Shown: piece by piece, positions 36,126 to 45,084 of the stretch
Layout of the letters: the number at the start of each line of letters is the position of its first letter
How positions within the stretch are numbered: the stretch's first letter is position 1
Assembly (NCBI RefSeq): GCF_000987955.1
Contig: NZ_LAZU01000006.1
Location: forward strand, 34,097 to 98,096
Reading direction: 5' to 3'
Source: Paenibacillus sp. DMB20
Lineage (GTDB): Bacteria; Bacillota; Bacilli; Paenibacillales; Paenibacillaceae
DNA length: 64,000 nucleotides
Program-made: the position numbers and the translations under genes
Notes under the pieces: generated by a model
Databases searched by the model: none
The model's input: the letters and a program-made list of their open reading frames with translations, nothing else
Told to the model about the DNA's origin: nothing

Positions 36126-36693
36126 TTATACCGCTCCTTTGGGTTTTCGTCCTTGAACACATATTTTCCCGACTCTAGGGATTCCAGTATTTTCATGGTA
36201 TTTGATGCTTCATTTTCTACGTAACTGATCCATATACCCACAAGCTCGGGGTGTCTGGAAGGATCGGGCGGGAGCTCTTCGGTAGGCAGCGTTTTTAAAA
36301 AGGCGGCCGAATCCTTTAGAGAACCATGGCGTTCTTTTAACAGGGTGATCACTTTTTGCCGGGGTAACATTTCCATGAAGCAATGCCGACCGCAAACAAC
36401 TGAATATCGTTATTCTTAAGCGTCGATTCGAGAAGGGATTCAAACTCGGCGCTACCTTGTGCGGTTATCGTGTATTCCGTGCGCGAGGGTCCAAGCTTGG
36501 CTTGGTTTTCAGAATCAACCGCGCGGATCATTCCCTGCGACTCCAGCTTTTCAAGGGCATGATAAATCGACCCCGGTTTTACATTGGTCCAGGTTTCGGC
36601 ACGCCAAGACGTCAGGTCGCTGTATACGCCATAGCCATGGCTGACGCCCCTTCGAAGAATCGAACCCAAAACAAGCAATCTTACGGTAGACAA
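36122..36693 (-). pseudogene. PadR-family transcriptional regulator, frameshifted
   Basis: The first frame (36693 to 36349) gives the winged-helix domain (LLVLGSILRRGVSHGYGVYSDLTSW, PGSIYHALEKLESQGMI) and ends in an unlikely tail SWKCYPGKK. The frame one base earlier continues FMEMLPRQKVITLLKERHGSLKD and runs to 36122, the expected helical C-terminal dimerisation part. One extra A in the AA at 36378-36379 (a T in the gene) restores a 190-residue protein. TTG 36693 has AAGGAG 8 bases upstream. It probably represses its own operon and the hydrolase via the dyad at 36720-36787. Sequencing error is a likely cause of the break. Confidence 0.85.
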
Positions 36694-36719
36694 AATCAGG
36701 CTCCTTTCAACAGTTGATC

Positions 36720-36787
36720 ACTATTCAAATTTGATTAGTGTGTATAGAGCATAACGGAAATTTGTTATCTAGTCAAATTTGAATAGT
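36720..36787. promoter_or_regulatory. Paired operator: inverted copies of TCAAATTTGA
   Basis: ACTATTCAAATTTGA (36720-36734) and TCAAATTTGAATAGT (36773-36787) are perfect 15-base inverted copies, 38 bases apart; each holds the palindrome TCAAATTTGA. They lie directly upstream of the PadR gene and upstream of a TetR remnant. Two dimers binding here could close a loop. The binding protein may be the PadR regulator or the now-truncated TetR protein. Confidence 0.65.
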
Positions 36788-36819
36788 AATATGATAGAAG
36801 GGAGCTTCGATTTTGTTTT

Positions 36820-37095
36820 ATGATTTGGGGGCACCCTGTTTTTAAAAGCGGCATGATTTTTGTCGGGATCGAGGATATCTTTTCGGCATCGTGGATACTA
36901 AACAATTACGTCACCTCATTTGTGATTGAGGAGTACCGAATCAAAGAAGCAGCAGACGAGGACTTGATTGATTCATTTGAGGCGCTGCCTTTCGACATTT
37001 CAAGTTTTGATAGGGACAGAGAATATCAATTTGGATTAGAGGTGTTAGTCGAGGGATTTAAAAGTAAGGTGAATGAAACTTCGGCTCAAAAATAG
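36820..37095 (+). pseudogene. Remnant of a TetR-family regulator (C-terminal part)
   Basis: 91 residues in an A+T-rich stretch. The text SASWILNNYVTSFVIEEYRIKEAADEDL and the closing FDRDREYQFGLEVLVEGFKS are typical of the C-terminal ligand domain of TetR/TetR_C regulators (F-x-x-G-L-x-x-L-x-x-G). The N-terminal helix-turn-helix is missing: immediately upstream is the operator region. I therefore read it as the tail left by a deletion. A short independent protein starting at ATG 36820 cannot be excluded, although its ribosome site (GAAGGGAG) is far away at about 16 bases. Confidence 0.5.
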
Positions 37096-37297
37096 TATTA
37101 ATCTATCACCTATTAGGCCCCTCGCCACTTCACCGGCTTTTCAGCCGGCATGAGGCGGGAGATTTCAAGAATACCGGCGTAATCGCCAGGTTTTTGATAA
37201 GGCTGTCTCCGTAGTTCCAACGGATAGGATTAATGATGGGGTTCATACAGATCATTTCGAGTCGTAACATGACTTCGGAAAACCTGTTTTCTTCGTT

Positions 37298-39772
37298 CTA
37301 CCGCCTTCTAACCGAAACGGCGGCTTCCTTCATGCCCGGTTTCATGGGCGACCCGCACAGCGGACAGGCTTTTCCCCCTTTCGCTTGCGGCAAAACGGAG
37401 TCCATGCGCTGCCAGCCCCGGCAGGCCGGGCCCGAGCACAGCCATGCGCGAACCGTTTCGGTGCGTACGGGTTCGGCATTTACGGTTATGCCGGGAGAAT
37501 TCGTGCTGTCATTCCCGAAGTAACCAGAGTTGATAGAAGCATGCCCTGTACGGCTGTCCCTGGGGTAACCCGAGTTACTACCGGCCAGGCCGCCTTCGCG
37601 ATATCTCGTGAAACTACTCGTTTTAGCGGCATTGCCGTATCCGCCGTTTCGATTGCCGTTAGCGCGGCTTTCGCCTTTGACATTCCGCTGCCCCTTGGCA
37701 GCCGCTGTTTCGTTTTCAATCCGAAACACGCTTTGCAGGAAGCGGGAAACCTCAACCTTCCGGCCGCGATAGAAGGAGGGAGAGCTGATGATCAGTTCGT
37801 CCTTGGCGCGGGTGACGGCAACGTAAGCAAGCCGCCGTTCCTCTTCCAACGCATCGATTCCTTTTTGCTGCTTGGGCGTAAGCGGATGGTTATCGTCCAA
37901 ACGTCCTGCTTCCAGGGAAGACGAGTGCGGAAGAATGCCTTCCGAGGCTCCGATCAGGCAGACGGACGGAAACTCCAAGCCCTTCGCTTTATGGATCGTC
38001 ATCAGTTTCACGGCATCGGCGGAGTCATCCTTTTTACGCGCGGCCATTTCCCGGTGGATATCGATAAGACGGTCGACGAAGCCAACGAAGGAGGCGACGT
38101 CCTTAAACCGTTTGGCTGAAGCTTCCAGCTCGTCTAGCCCCTCCTGAATGAACTCTTTATGCATCGTAAGCTCCTGCGAGCCGTCCGCCTCGAGGTATTT
38201 ATCGTAAAATCGCAGCCGGATTTCGCGAATGGCGTCTGCGGGCTCGAGCCCCTTCAGCGATTTGATCATTTTGGACCGTTCCCGGATCTGCTCGACCTGA
38301 AAATCTTGAAGCCCGGGATAGGTGAGCAGATGGGCAAGCGGTCCCTTTTTAGGCCGTGGGGCGTCCTTTTCGTGAATAAATGCCATGCCCTTGTCCCGGT
38401 TGATATAGAGGGTGTTCAGAATGCCCTCCATGGCCTTGAAATTCCTTCGGTCGAGCGAGAGGCGCAGGTGATCCATCACCGGCTTGACCATCCACTGCTC
38501 GTAAAACAGGTCTCCCTGCTCATAATGAATGAACGGTATTTCTTTCATGACCATCTGCTCGAACACGGCCCGGCTGTTATTGGACGTACGGTAGAGGATC
38601 GCATAATCGCCATAGTTTTTCCGTTCCTCGCCGACTTCCTGGACAATATGCTTCAGCAGCACCTCGGCTTCCTCATCCGGATCTCCCGGACGAAGATACA
38701 ACGGGACGCTGCCGCTTTTTCGGGTGGACAGCAGCTTCTTGGGTCTGCGGCGCTTGTTCTCCTCTATGATTTCGTTACCGAGGCCGACAATGCTGGAGAG
38801 GGAGCGGTAATTCACGCCCAGCGTGACGACCTTGGCGCCGGGGAACGTCTGATCGAACTCCAGAATAAACTCGTTCCGCGCGCCGTTAAAACCGTAGATC
38901 GTCTGGTCGTCATCCCCGACAACCATCAGGTTGGCGTGAGGCCGAACGATCAGCTTCAGAAGCTCGTAGGGAAGGAGGCCGGTGTCCTGGAACTCGTCGA
39001 CCATGACGTAACGGTAGCGTCGCTGCAGGGAGGAGAGAAGTCGGGAGTCCGAAGTCAAAAGGCGGTGAGACAGCACGAGAATATCGTCAAAATCCATCTG
39101 GCCGTTTTCTTCCTTCCACGCTTCATACCGGGCAAAAATCTGCTTTTGCTCGACCTCCGTCGGCGTGTTTGCCGGCAGTTCGTTCAGGCCGGTCATATTC
39201 ATGCGGTGGGCGGACCACAGCGACAGCAGCGTCTCCGCCTCGTAGCCGTCCCGGAGCCCCATTTCCCGCAGGATCCGCTTGACGATAAATTGCTGATGCC
39301 TCGCATTGCTCAGAATTTCTTGGCGGAACCCGCGGGTCCTTAGCAAATACAGAAAAAAAGAATGAAATGTCCGGGCCGTTACCTTGGCCGCTTCTTTGGC
39401 CTCGAGCCCGGGCAGGCTCATGATCCGCTCCTTCATCTCCGTCGCCGCCTTCGAGGAGAAGGTCACGAGCAGGATCGAGGAGGGATCGGCCTTTCCGACA
39501 GCCATCAAATAGCCTGCACGGCTGACCAGGACCGACGTTTTGCCCGATCCGGCCCCGGCCAGGGTCAACAGAGGGCCTTCCCTGTGCCGAACCGCTTCAA
39601 TTTGCGTCCGGTTCAGGAACAGCCCCTTCGCTTCAAGACCGCGGAAAAAAGCAGCATCCGCGGCTTGGTCGCTCACCAGTTCGCGGCTTGTCCAGGACGA
39701 AGCGAGCTCGGCGAACGGGAGGTCCCGGCGGTTACTGCCATAGGGGCGTTTATAAAAAAGGTTGGATGTCAT
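37298..39772 (-). CDS. UvrD/PcrA-type ATP-dependent DNA helicase with C-terminal zinc ribbon
   Basis: 824 residues. Superfamily 1A motifs in order: Q motif (LNRTQIEAV), Walker A GAGSGKT (about 73-79), FSSKAATEMKERI, VDEFQDT (Walker B), GDDDQTIYGFNGA, VTLGVNYRS, VKLMTIHKAKGLEFPSVCLIG and LAYVAVTRAKDEL. It unwinds DNA 3' to 5'. The last about 100 residues are low-complexity (Gly/Asn/Arg-rich) and end with a four-cysteine element, CSGPAC then CPLCGSP, a likely zinc ribbon that ordinary PcrA lacks. So this is a paralogue, not the housekeeping PcrA, which usually lies with ligA. ATG 39772 has a GGTGAG 5 bases upstream. Confidence 0.92.
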   Translation of the reverse strand: MTSNLFYKRPYGSNRRDLPFAELASSWTSRELVSDQAADAAFFRGLEAKGLFLNRTQIEAVRHREGPLLTLAGAGSGKTSVLVSRAGYLMAVGKADPSSILLVTFSSKAATEMKERIMSLPGLEAKEAAKVTARTFHSFFLYLLRTRGFRQEILSNARHQQFIVKRILREMGLRDGYEAETLLSLWSAHRMNMTGLNELPANTPTEVEQKQIFARYEAWKEENGQMDFDDILVLSHRLLTSDSRLLSSLQRRYRYVMVDEFQDTGLLPYELLKLIVRPHANLMVVGDDDQTIYGFNGARNEFILEFDQTFPGAKVVTLGVNYRSLSSIVGLGNEIIEENKRRRPKKLLSTRKSGSVPLYLRPGDPDEEAEVLLKHIVQEVGEERKNYGDYAILYRTSNNSRAVFEQMVMKEIPFIHYEQGDLFYEQWMVKPVMDHLRLSLDRRNFKAMEGILNTLYINRDKGMAFIHEKDAPRPKKGPLAHLLTYPGLQDFQVEQIRERSKMIKSLKGLEPADAIREIRLRFYDKYLEADGSQELTMHKEFIQEGLDELEASAKRFKDVASFVGFVDRLIDIHREMAARKKDDSADAVKLMTIHKAKGLEFPSVCLIGASEGILPHSSSLEAGRLDDNHPLTPKQQKGIDALEEERRLAYVAVTRAKDELIISSPSFYRGRKVEVSRFLQSVFRIENETAAAKGQRNVKGESRANGNRNGGYGNAAKTSSFTRYREGGLAGSNSGYPRDSRTGHASINSGYFGNDSTNSPGITVNAEPVRTETVRAWLCSGPACRGWQRMDSVLPQAKGGKACPLCGSPMKPGMKEAAVSVRRR

Positions 39773-39796
39773 AAAACTCACCGATCGTTAGTAATT

Positions 39797-39838
39797 TTGT
39801 TTAGGCATGTAGATCTCTTATGCAACATGCCTAAACAA
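39797..39838. repeat. 14-base inverted repeat upstream of the helicase gene
   Basis: TTGTTTAGGCATGT (39797-39810) and ACATGCCTAAACAA (39825-39838) are perfect complements with a 14-base spacer. It lies 25 bases before the helicase start and 98 bases after the stop of the response regulator gene. There is no T run on either side, so an operator or an RNA stem in the helicase leader is more likely than a terminator. Confidence 0.6.
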
Positions 39839-39936
39839 GTTTACCGGATTGTCGGCGGTCTGGAAAGGACTTCGGCTAAATTTGCCGATCATTCAGGCCA
39901 TAAATGATAAACGCAATAAAACACAGGATACCCGCG

Positions 39937-40551
39937 TCATAACGTCCTAAAAACAGGTTGTATGTATCCAAGCTGAATCCCCTTCGCAACGGCTTCCAAC
40001 GACGAAGAGACATTCAGCTTTTCAAACGTATGCTGCAGATGGTTCGAGACCGTTCTTTCGCTCACATGGAGCATGCCCGCAATATCCTTGCGTTTATATC
40101 CGTCGCTTAACAACTGCAGAATTCGCTTCTCGCTGTCCGTCAGCGTCTCGATGAAATCGATCGATGCAGGGAAATAGGGCTGCCCGTTTTGGATTTGCAG
40201 AAGGGCACGGACCACCTCGGCGGGCTCCATGTTTTTATTCAGAAAACCTTTGGCTCCTATTCTTTTCGCCTCATACCGGTACACCGGCAGATCATAGCCG
40301 GTCAGCATCACAATATGGGCTTCGGGAACTTCCTGCAGAATTTTTTTGGCGAGCAGAATGCCGTCCTCACTGTCGGAGGAATTTAGATGGATGTCCATCA
40401 GTATAATATCCGGCCGCTCCTTTTGGATCACGGTAACCGCCTCGGCGACGTCCGAAAGGGATTGAAACCGCTCGATCTCGGGCGTGCCTTCCAAAGCGAT
40501 TTCCAGGCTTTTGGCAAACAGGGCATGATCATCGATCAAGATAATATGCAT
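39937..40551 (-). CDS. NarL/LuxR-family response regulator
   Basis: 204 residues. Receiver domain with D7/D8, phospho-acceptor D53 (ILMDIHL) and K near 103 (GFLNKNMEP), then a LuxR helix-turn-helix (about 137-200, LTDSEKRILQLLSDGYKRKDIAGMLHVSERTVSNHLQHTFEKLNV). Its start lies 23 bases inside the kinase gene, so both are made together. It is the last gene of the BceAB-like transporter operon. Probable role: control of that transporter in response to an extracellular compound. Confidence 0.93.
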   Translation of the reverse strand: MHIILIDDHALFAKSLEIALEGTPEIERFQSLSDVAEAVTVIQKERPDIILMDIHLNSSDSEDGILLAKKILQEVPEAHIVMLTGYDLPVYRYEAKRIGAKGFLNKNMEPAEVVRALLQIQNGQPYFPASIDFIETLTDSEKRILQLLSDGYKRKDIAGMLHVSERTVSNHLQHTFEKLNVSSSLEAVAKGIQLGYIQPVFRTL

Positions 40552-42091
40552 AAGAGCCTTCTCCTTTCATTGGAAAATACACCTTCACGCACAAACCTCC
40601 GCTAGGAGCCGATTCCAGGGTCATGGAACCGTTGATCAGGGAGAGCTGCTCCCGAATCGACTGCAGTCCTTTCGGTCTAACTCCTTTTGGGTCGGATGGT
40701 TTTATGCCGATTCCGTTATCTTGAACCACTAACTCCACTTGCCCCTTATTAAGGGACAGCCGGACGTCAAGCGCGGTTCCTTGCGAGTGCTTCAAGGCGT
40801 TTGCAGCAAGCTCTTTAAGCACCCGATACACAATATAGTTGTAAGGTTCCACCAGGAAAAAGGTATCGTCGCAATCAAACGAAATATTGAACCTTGTCGT
40901 TGGATACGTCTGCTGAACCATGCTCAACAGATTTCTCAGGTTTTCCTTAAATGTCAGAGTACGGAGCAGGGTGGGGTGGTATTCCTGCATCTGCTGTCGG
41001 ATCGACAGATTTAAACGATCGAGTGCTTCCATGATGAGACCGCGGATTTCCGGCCGATCCGATTTGTTCATCATATTTCGAATAGAGAGCAGATCTTGAA
41101 GAACGTCATCATGCAGATAATGCGAGAATTCTCTTTTCATCGATTCCTCCCGTTCAATCTGCCGCAGAACCCGTGCAAAATGGCTGTCCATACTCTGCAT
41201 CGGCGGTTCGTTTGCCGCGTTCGAGGGTTGCCCGGCGTGATGATAAAGCAGCAAGCCATACACTTGGATGCACACAAGCAGCCCGTGAAGGATGACGAAA
41301 TATTCGCTCGGCTGCAGCCGCAGCAACAAGGCAATAACGCTAAACAAACACACGATCCCGGACAACAGCATCAGCGAGGTTTTTCCCCGAAACCGGATGG
41401 CAGGGAAATCTTTCGCAAACGTAAATGCAATCCGGTGGATGCTGAACAAGGGCAGGATGAGAAACGGGTAGATCCCAAGTCCCTCTACGTACTCCGGTTC
41501 TGTCCCAAAGTACATGACATAGCCGACAAAAACCGCAGCTGCCGCCAAAGCCGAAGCCCCAAATTGCTTCCATTCGCTTCGGAGAACGAACAGAATTCGT
41601 TTCCGATGCACATAACAAAGAAAAACGCCGGCTCCGAAGCTAAGCATAAGCTGACCAAGCAAAAGCAAATGAAACCACGAATCCCGGATCAAGCCTGACA
41701 GCAGCGTGATGACGCAAGCCGTTTTCAATAGAACGTCGGTCGGTTTTTGAAACGTGTAAGCCGAGTCTTGAAAGAAAAAAGCGAATACGAATCGGAAGGC
41801 GGCGTACAACAGCAGGGAACCGCAGAAAGAGAGCAGTTTGGACAACTGCTCATCTCCCGAATCGACGCTTAACAAGGTATACCAGCCCACTAACATTAAA
41901 AGCCACGTAAACCGGGTCAAAACTTTGCTGTTTTTCAGATTCATGCTGCTGATGTAAACGGCATCCATCGCGATTAGAAACATGAGGGCCAGCAGGATGA
42001 TATCCGCAATGGCGGTAACGTTCGGCAGACCGGATAAATGTCCGTGAACCAGGTAAGCAATAATCAGCAGCTCATTCGCGATAAGCAGCAC
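40529..42091 (-). CDS. ComP/LiaS-like sensor histidine kinase (HisKA_3 type)
   Basis: 520 residues. About eight membrane helices fill the first 285 residues with almost no extracellular domain, as in ComP-like receptors. The kinase core has SHYLHDDVLQDLLSIRN with phospho-acceptor H327, an N box ELAANALKHSQG and DNGIGIKPSD / GLQSIREQLSLINGS. The start is unclear: GTG 42091 has no ribosome site, whereas GGAAGGAGGCGAG lies 25-40 bases further up and the frame is open there (KTSYSYRQ) but without a start codon. The true N-terminus may thus be some 10 residues longer, hidden by a base error or unusual initiation. Partner: the LuxR-type regulator downstream. Confidence 0.88.
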   Translation of the reverse strand: MLLIANELLIIAYLVHGHLSGLPNVTAIADIILLALMFLIAMDAVYISSMNLKNSKVLTRFTWLLMLVGWYTLLSVDSGDEQLSKLLSFCGSLLLYAAFRFVFAFFFQDSAYTFQKPTDVLLKTACVITLLSGLIRDSWFHLLLLGQLMLSFGAGVFLCYVHRKRILFVLRSEWKQFGASALAAAAVFVGYVMYFGTEPEYVEGLGIYPFLILPLFSIHRIAFTFAKDFPAIRFRGKTSLMLLSGIVCLFSVIALLLRLQPSEYFVILHGLLVCIQVYGLLLYHHAGQPSNAANEPPMQSMDSHFARVLRQIEREESMKREFSHYLHDDVLQDLLSIRNMMNKSDRPEIRGLIMEALDRLNLSIRQQMQEYHPTLLRTLTFKENLRNLLSMVQQTYPTTRFNISFDCDDTFFLVEPYNYIVYRVLKELAANALKHSQGTALDVRLSLNKGQVELVVQDNGIGIKPSDPKGVRPKGLQSIREQLSLINGSMTLESAPSGGLCVKVYFPMKGEGSYAYYLDR

Positions 42092-42166
42092 TTGTCTGTA
42101 GGAGTAGCTGGTTTTTAACGGGCTCGCCTCCTTCCATGATCAGCCTTTACGAGTACGCAGACTGCA

Positions 42167-44130
42167 TTAATGGGATAATGCGGCCCGGTAACAAGCTCGT
42201 TTGGTAATGAAATAATAAATGCAGAAAATGACGCCGGCAATGGTTAGGGCCATGGCGATCGGAACGATAATCTGACGGTTTTGGCCCAGAATATCATCGA
42301 TGAGCAGCGATTTATAGCAGATGAGCCCGCAAATGCTATGGACGAAACCGATGCCGAACGGAATGGCATACATGACCAGAATTTGTCTCCGTATCATTTT
42401 CTTGATCTTCTTTTTACTGTAACCCATTTTGGCGAGGATTTCATAATCTTTCTGTTCATAAGCGATGGCCGAGATGTTATGAAAATACAGGATGCTGCCC
42501 GCCGCGATGAAAAAGAGCACCGTCAGAAAGCCCAGCAATAAAAAGGTGGAGCTGTTGGCGGACATGATGTCATACGTTCGAGCATAGGCGCTGGCGAAAT
42601 AAGGGTTGTCCTTTAAGATGGGCTGCAGCGCATCGTAAGCCGGTTTGCTGTCCCTTAATTCCGGGCCATTTATGCTCATGACCGAAAGCTCGGGGAGCTT
42701 GAGAGCCGCCAATCGATTATAAATTTCATCGGAGACGACCAGGATGCCCACGCTGATATTAAATCCGACTGGGTTGGCTAGCGTCGTGTCCTGGACGATG
42801 ATGTTCAGCGACTGGTTATCCGGAAGAGAAAGCCGGTAGGTTTGACCGATATCTTGGTTGTCCGGATCGGAACGGTATTTTACCAAAATGCCGCCGGTAT
42901 TTTCCAACCGCTTGTAGTCCGTTTCCTTGCCTTGCTGCTCCAGCAATCGGTTATAGTCCGACAAAGCCATCAATTCAAATCCCGGCTCCTTGCCCAGTTC
43001 ATACTCTGCGGGAAGGTTGTCCGATGGGGACTGGACTTTTAAAAGGGTTGTTTCCAGGGCTTTGTATCGATCGGGGCCGATCGCTTCATTCAATGCTTGA
43101 ATAGCCCGTTTAGCCTGGTCCGGTTGTTCAACCCTAAATTCCATCGCGGAAGGAATGATGCGGGTTACGGCCGCCACGGGATAATGCATGGTGAGCGCCG
43201 TGGAACCGAATACCCCTAAGGTGCCGGCAATCAGCAGGGACAGCATGATCAAGGTTTTGGCGTTGGTCCGGATACGGTAGATAAACTTGGGTATCGTGAC
43301 AATCGCAATGTCTTTGTACAGCAGGCTTTTCCGTCGTTCCAGCTTGCGCATCAGATACGGCACAAAAGAATAGATAAACAATGAAGTTCCGGCTGCAATC
43401 AGCATCACCATCAGCAGACCCATGGGAGCTACGCCGACCGATTTCCACAGCGACTCTTTGCCCCGCACTGCATCTATAGCGACCAAATCGCCTGATATCA
43501 TGAGCAGGACCCCCAATACGGCAGCCGAAACACGAACCTTGATCGCCTTCTCCACCGCTTTTTCGAGTCGGACAAGACTTAACAATGTCGTTTTGCGGAG
43601 CAGCCTCCAGTTGGACAAGCTGAGCGCTAGGACGACCGCAAAGACGAATATAACGCTGTAGAGCACGGCTTTGCCGTTAAATAACGGGATAGCGGAGGCA
43701 TTAATCCCCAAATCGAGCAGCGTGGAAACCCCGACAACGATTCCTTTATGGGCCAGGGCCCCCATGCGATGCCAATGAGAAGCGCTCCTAAGCTGATCAG
43801 GACGTTTTCGATGGTCAACAATTTAAGCATGGCGGACTTCCGGTATCCGAGCAGCGCATAAATGCCCAATTCCTTCATCCGGCGTTTCATAAAAAACTTG
43901 TTCGAATAGGACATATAAAATAAAACAAAAGCCATCAAAAAAACGGAAATGGTACGCGACATGGTTTCTACGCGTCCGTCTTCCGATATTTTCTCCATCA
44001 TAATGTCGTTCATCGAAAAAGACGCAAAGGTGAAAAACACCGTCAAAATAAAGGCGACTGAGAACAGGTAGAGAGAGTAGAAGGACAGGTTCTTCTTTAC
44101 GTTTTTAAAAGCAATCGTTCTTAACTTCAT
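42167..44130 (-). pseudogene. FtsX/BceB-like ABC transporter permease, frameshifted
   Basis: The first frame from ATG 44130 (AGAGGTG upstream) gives MKLRTIAFKNVKKNLSFYSLYLFSVAF, two to three membrane helices and FMKRRMKELGIYALLGYRKS, the FtsX-domain loop. It then reads WGPWPIKES and stops at 43627. The frame one base earlier continues GALAHKGIVVGVSTLLDLG and runs to 42167 with a large extracellular domain (about 200 residues) and further helices. One missing base near 43764-43768 (GCATGG for GCNATGG) joins them into a protein of about 654 residues, the BceB size. BceB-type permeases remove peptide antibiotics from lipid targets. Probably a sequencing error. Confidence 0.85.
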
Positions 44131-44143
44131 CACTGCACCTCTT

Positions 44144-44893
44144 TTAGCGGGATTCGTCCAAAAGAGCAATCTGCTCCAATATGGTCTCATAAAAGCCGCG
44201 ACGATCCTGAGCTTTGCGTTCAAGCTCATTAAAAATCCGCCCGTCCTTAAAAAGCAGGATGCGCTTGGCAAAACTTGCTGCATATGCGTCATGGGTAACC
44301 ATCATAATCGTCGTGCCCAATTCTTCGTTCGCTTCGCTTAACGTGCTCAGCAGTTCGGTGGCCGAGCTGGAATCCAGCGCCCCGGTCGGTTCGTCCGCGA
44401 ACAATATCGCAGGTTTCTTGACGATGGCTCTTGCTGCCGCAACCCGCTGCCTCTGCCCGCCGGAAAGCTCGTTCGGATATTTTCCAAGCTGCTGGGATAT
44501 GCCGAAGCGCTCGGCCAAAGCTTGTATAGAACTGTCGATCTCTTTTGGCGGCAGACCTTTTAGGGCAAGGGGAACAGCGATATTCTCCATGACCGTCAGG
44601 CTGTCCAAGAGGAAATATTCCTGAAAAATAAACCCGAGATGCTCATTGCGGAAATCGGAGGAACGGGTATCGTCGAGGTCGCCGATATCTACTCCGGTAA
44701 TGGTGATTTGTCCATCGGTCGGCACGTCGATGGTGGACAATACGTTTAGCAGCGTTGTTTTTCCGGAGCCGGAAGCCCCCATGATGCCGATAAATTCTCC
44801 GGCGTGTACTTCAAAGGATATTCCGTTCAAGGCAGGCTTTTGCGCAGGGTTGTATCGTTTGGTCACGCCCTTTGCTTGTAACAGGCTTTGCAT
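44144..44893 (-). CDS. BceA-like ABC transporter ATP-binding protein
   Basis: 249 residues. Walker A GASGSGKT (39-46), Q loop IFQEYFLLDSLTVMENI, signature LSGGQRQRVAAARAI, Walker B ILFADEPTGALD and the H loop MVTHD. TGALDS is the mark of the MacB/BceA group. ATG 44893 has GAAAGGAAG 7 bases upstream; the frame continues upstream without a better start. Its stop is 13 bases before the permease start, so they form one transporter. First gene of a four-gene operon with the two-component system behind it. Confidence 0.92.
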   Translation of the reverse strand: MQSLLQAKGVTKRYNPAQKPALNGISFEVHAGEFIGIMGASGSGKTTLLNVLSTIDVPTDGQITITGVDIGDLDDTRSSDFRNEHLGFIFQEYFLLDSLTVMENIAVPLALKGLPPKEIDSSIQALAERFGISQQLGKYPNELSGGQRQRVAAARAIVKKPAILFADEPTGALDSSSATELLSTLSEANEELGTTIMMVTHDAYAASFAKRILLFKDGRIFNELERKAQDRRGFYETILEQIALLDESR

Positions 44894-45012
44894 AACAATC
44901 TTCCTTTCTGCATGGTTGTGCAATTCCAACTTATTCTTTTTTGCGTGAAAGGGCATGAGCAAATAACGCACAATAAAAGGCCCGATCCCCAAACTCCCGC
45001 TTTTCTTTGCAC

Positions 45013-45062
45013 AAAAAAAAGACGAGGTTAAACACTTTAACCAAAGCGTTTAACCTCGTCTT
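45013..45062 (-). terminator. Terminator after the aldo/keto reductase gene
   Basis: AAGACGAGGTTAAAC and GTTTAACCTCGTCTT are perfect 15-base arms; read on the minus strand eight T residues follow. It separates the reductase from the ABC operon. Confidence 0.95.
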
Positions 45063-45084
45063 GCCGTATTTGAGCAGGCGACTA

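Noticed and set aside
38159..39343. 394-codon plus-strand open frame opposite the helicase
   Set aside because: Helicase motifs on the minus strand cover the same stretch; no start signals on the plus strand.
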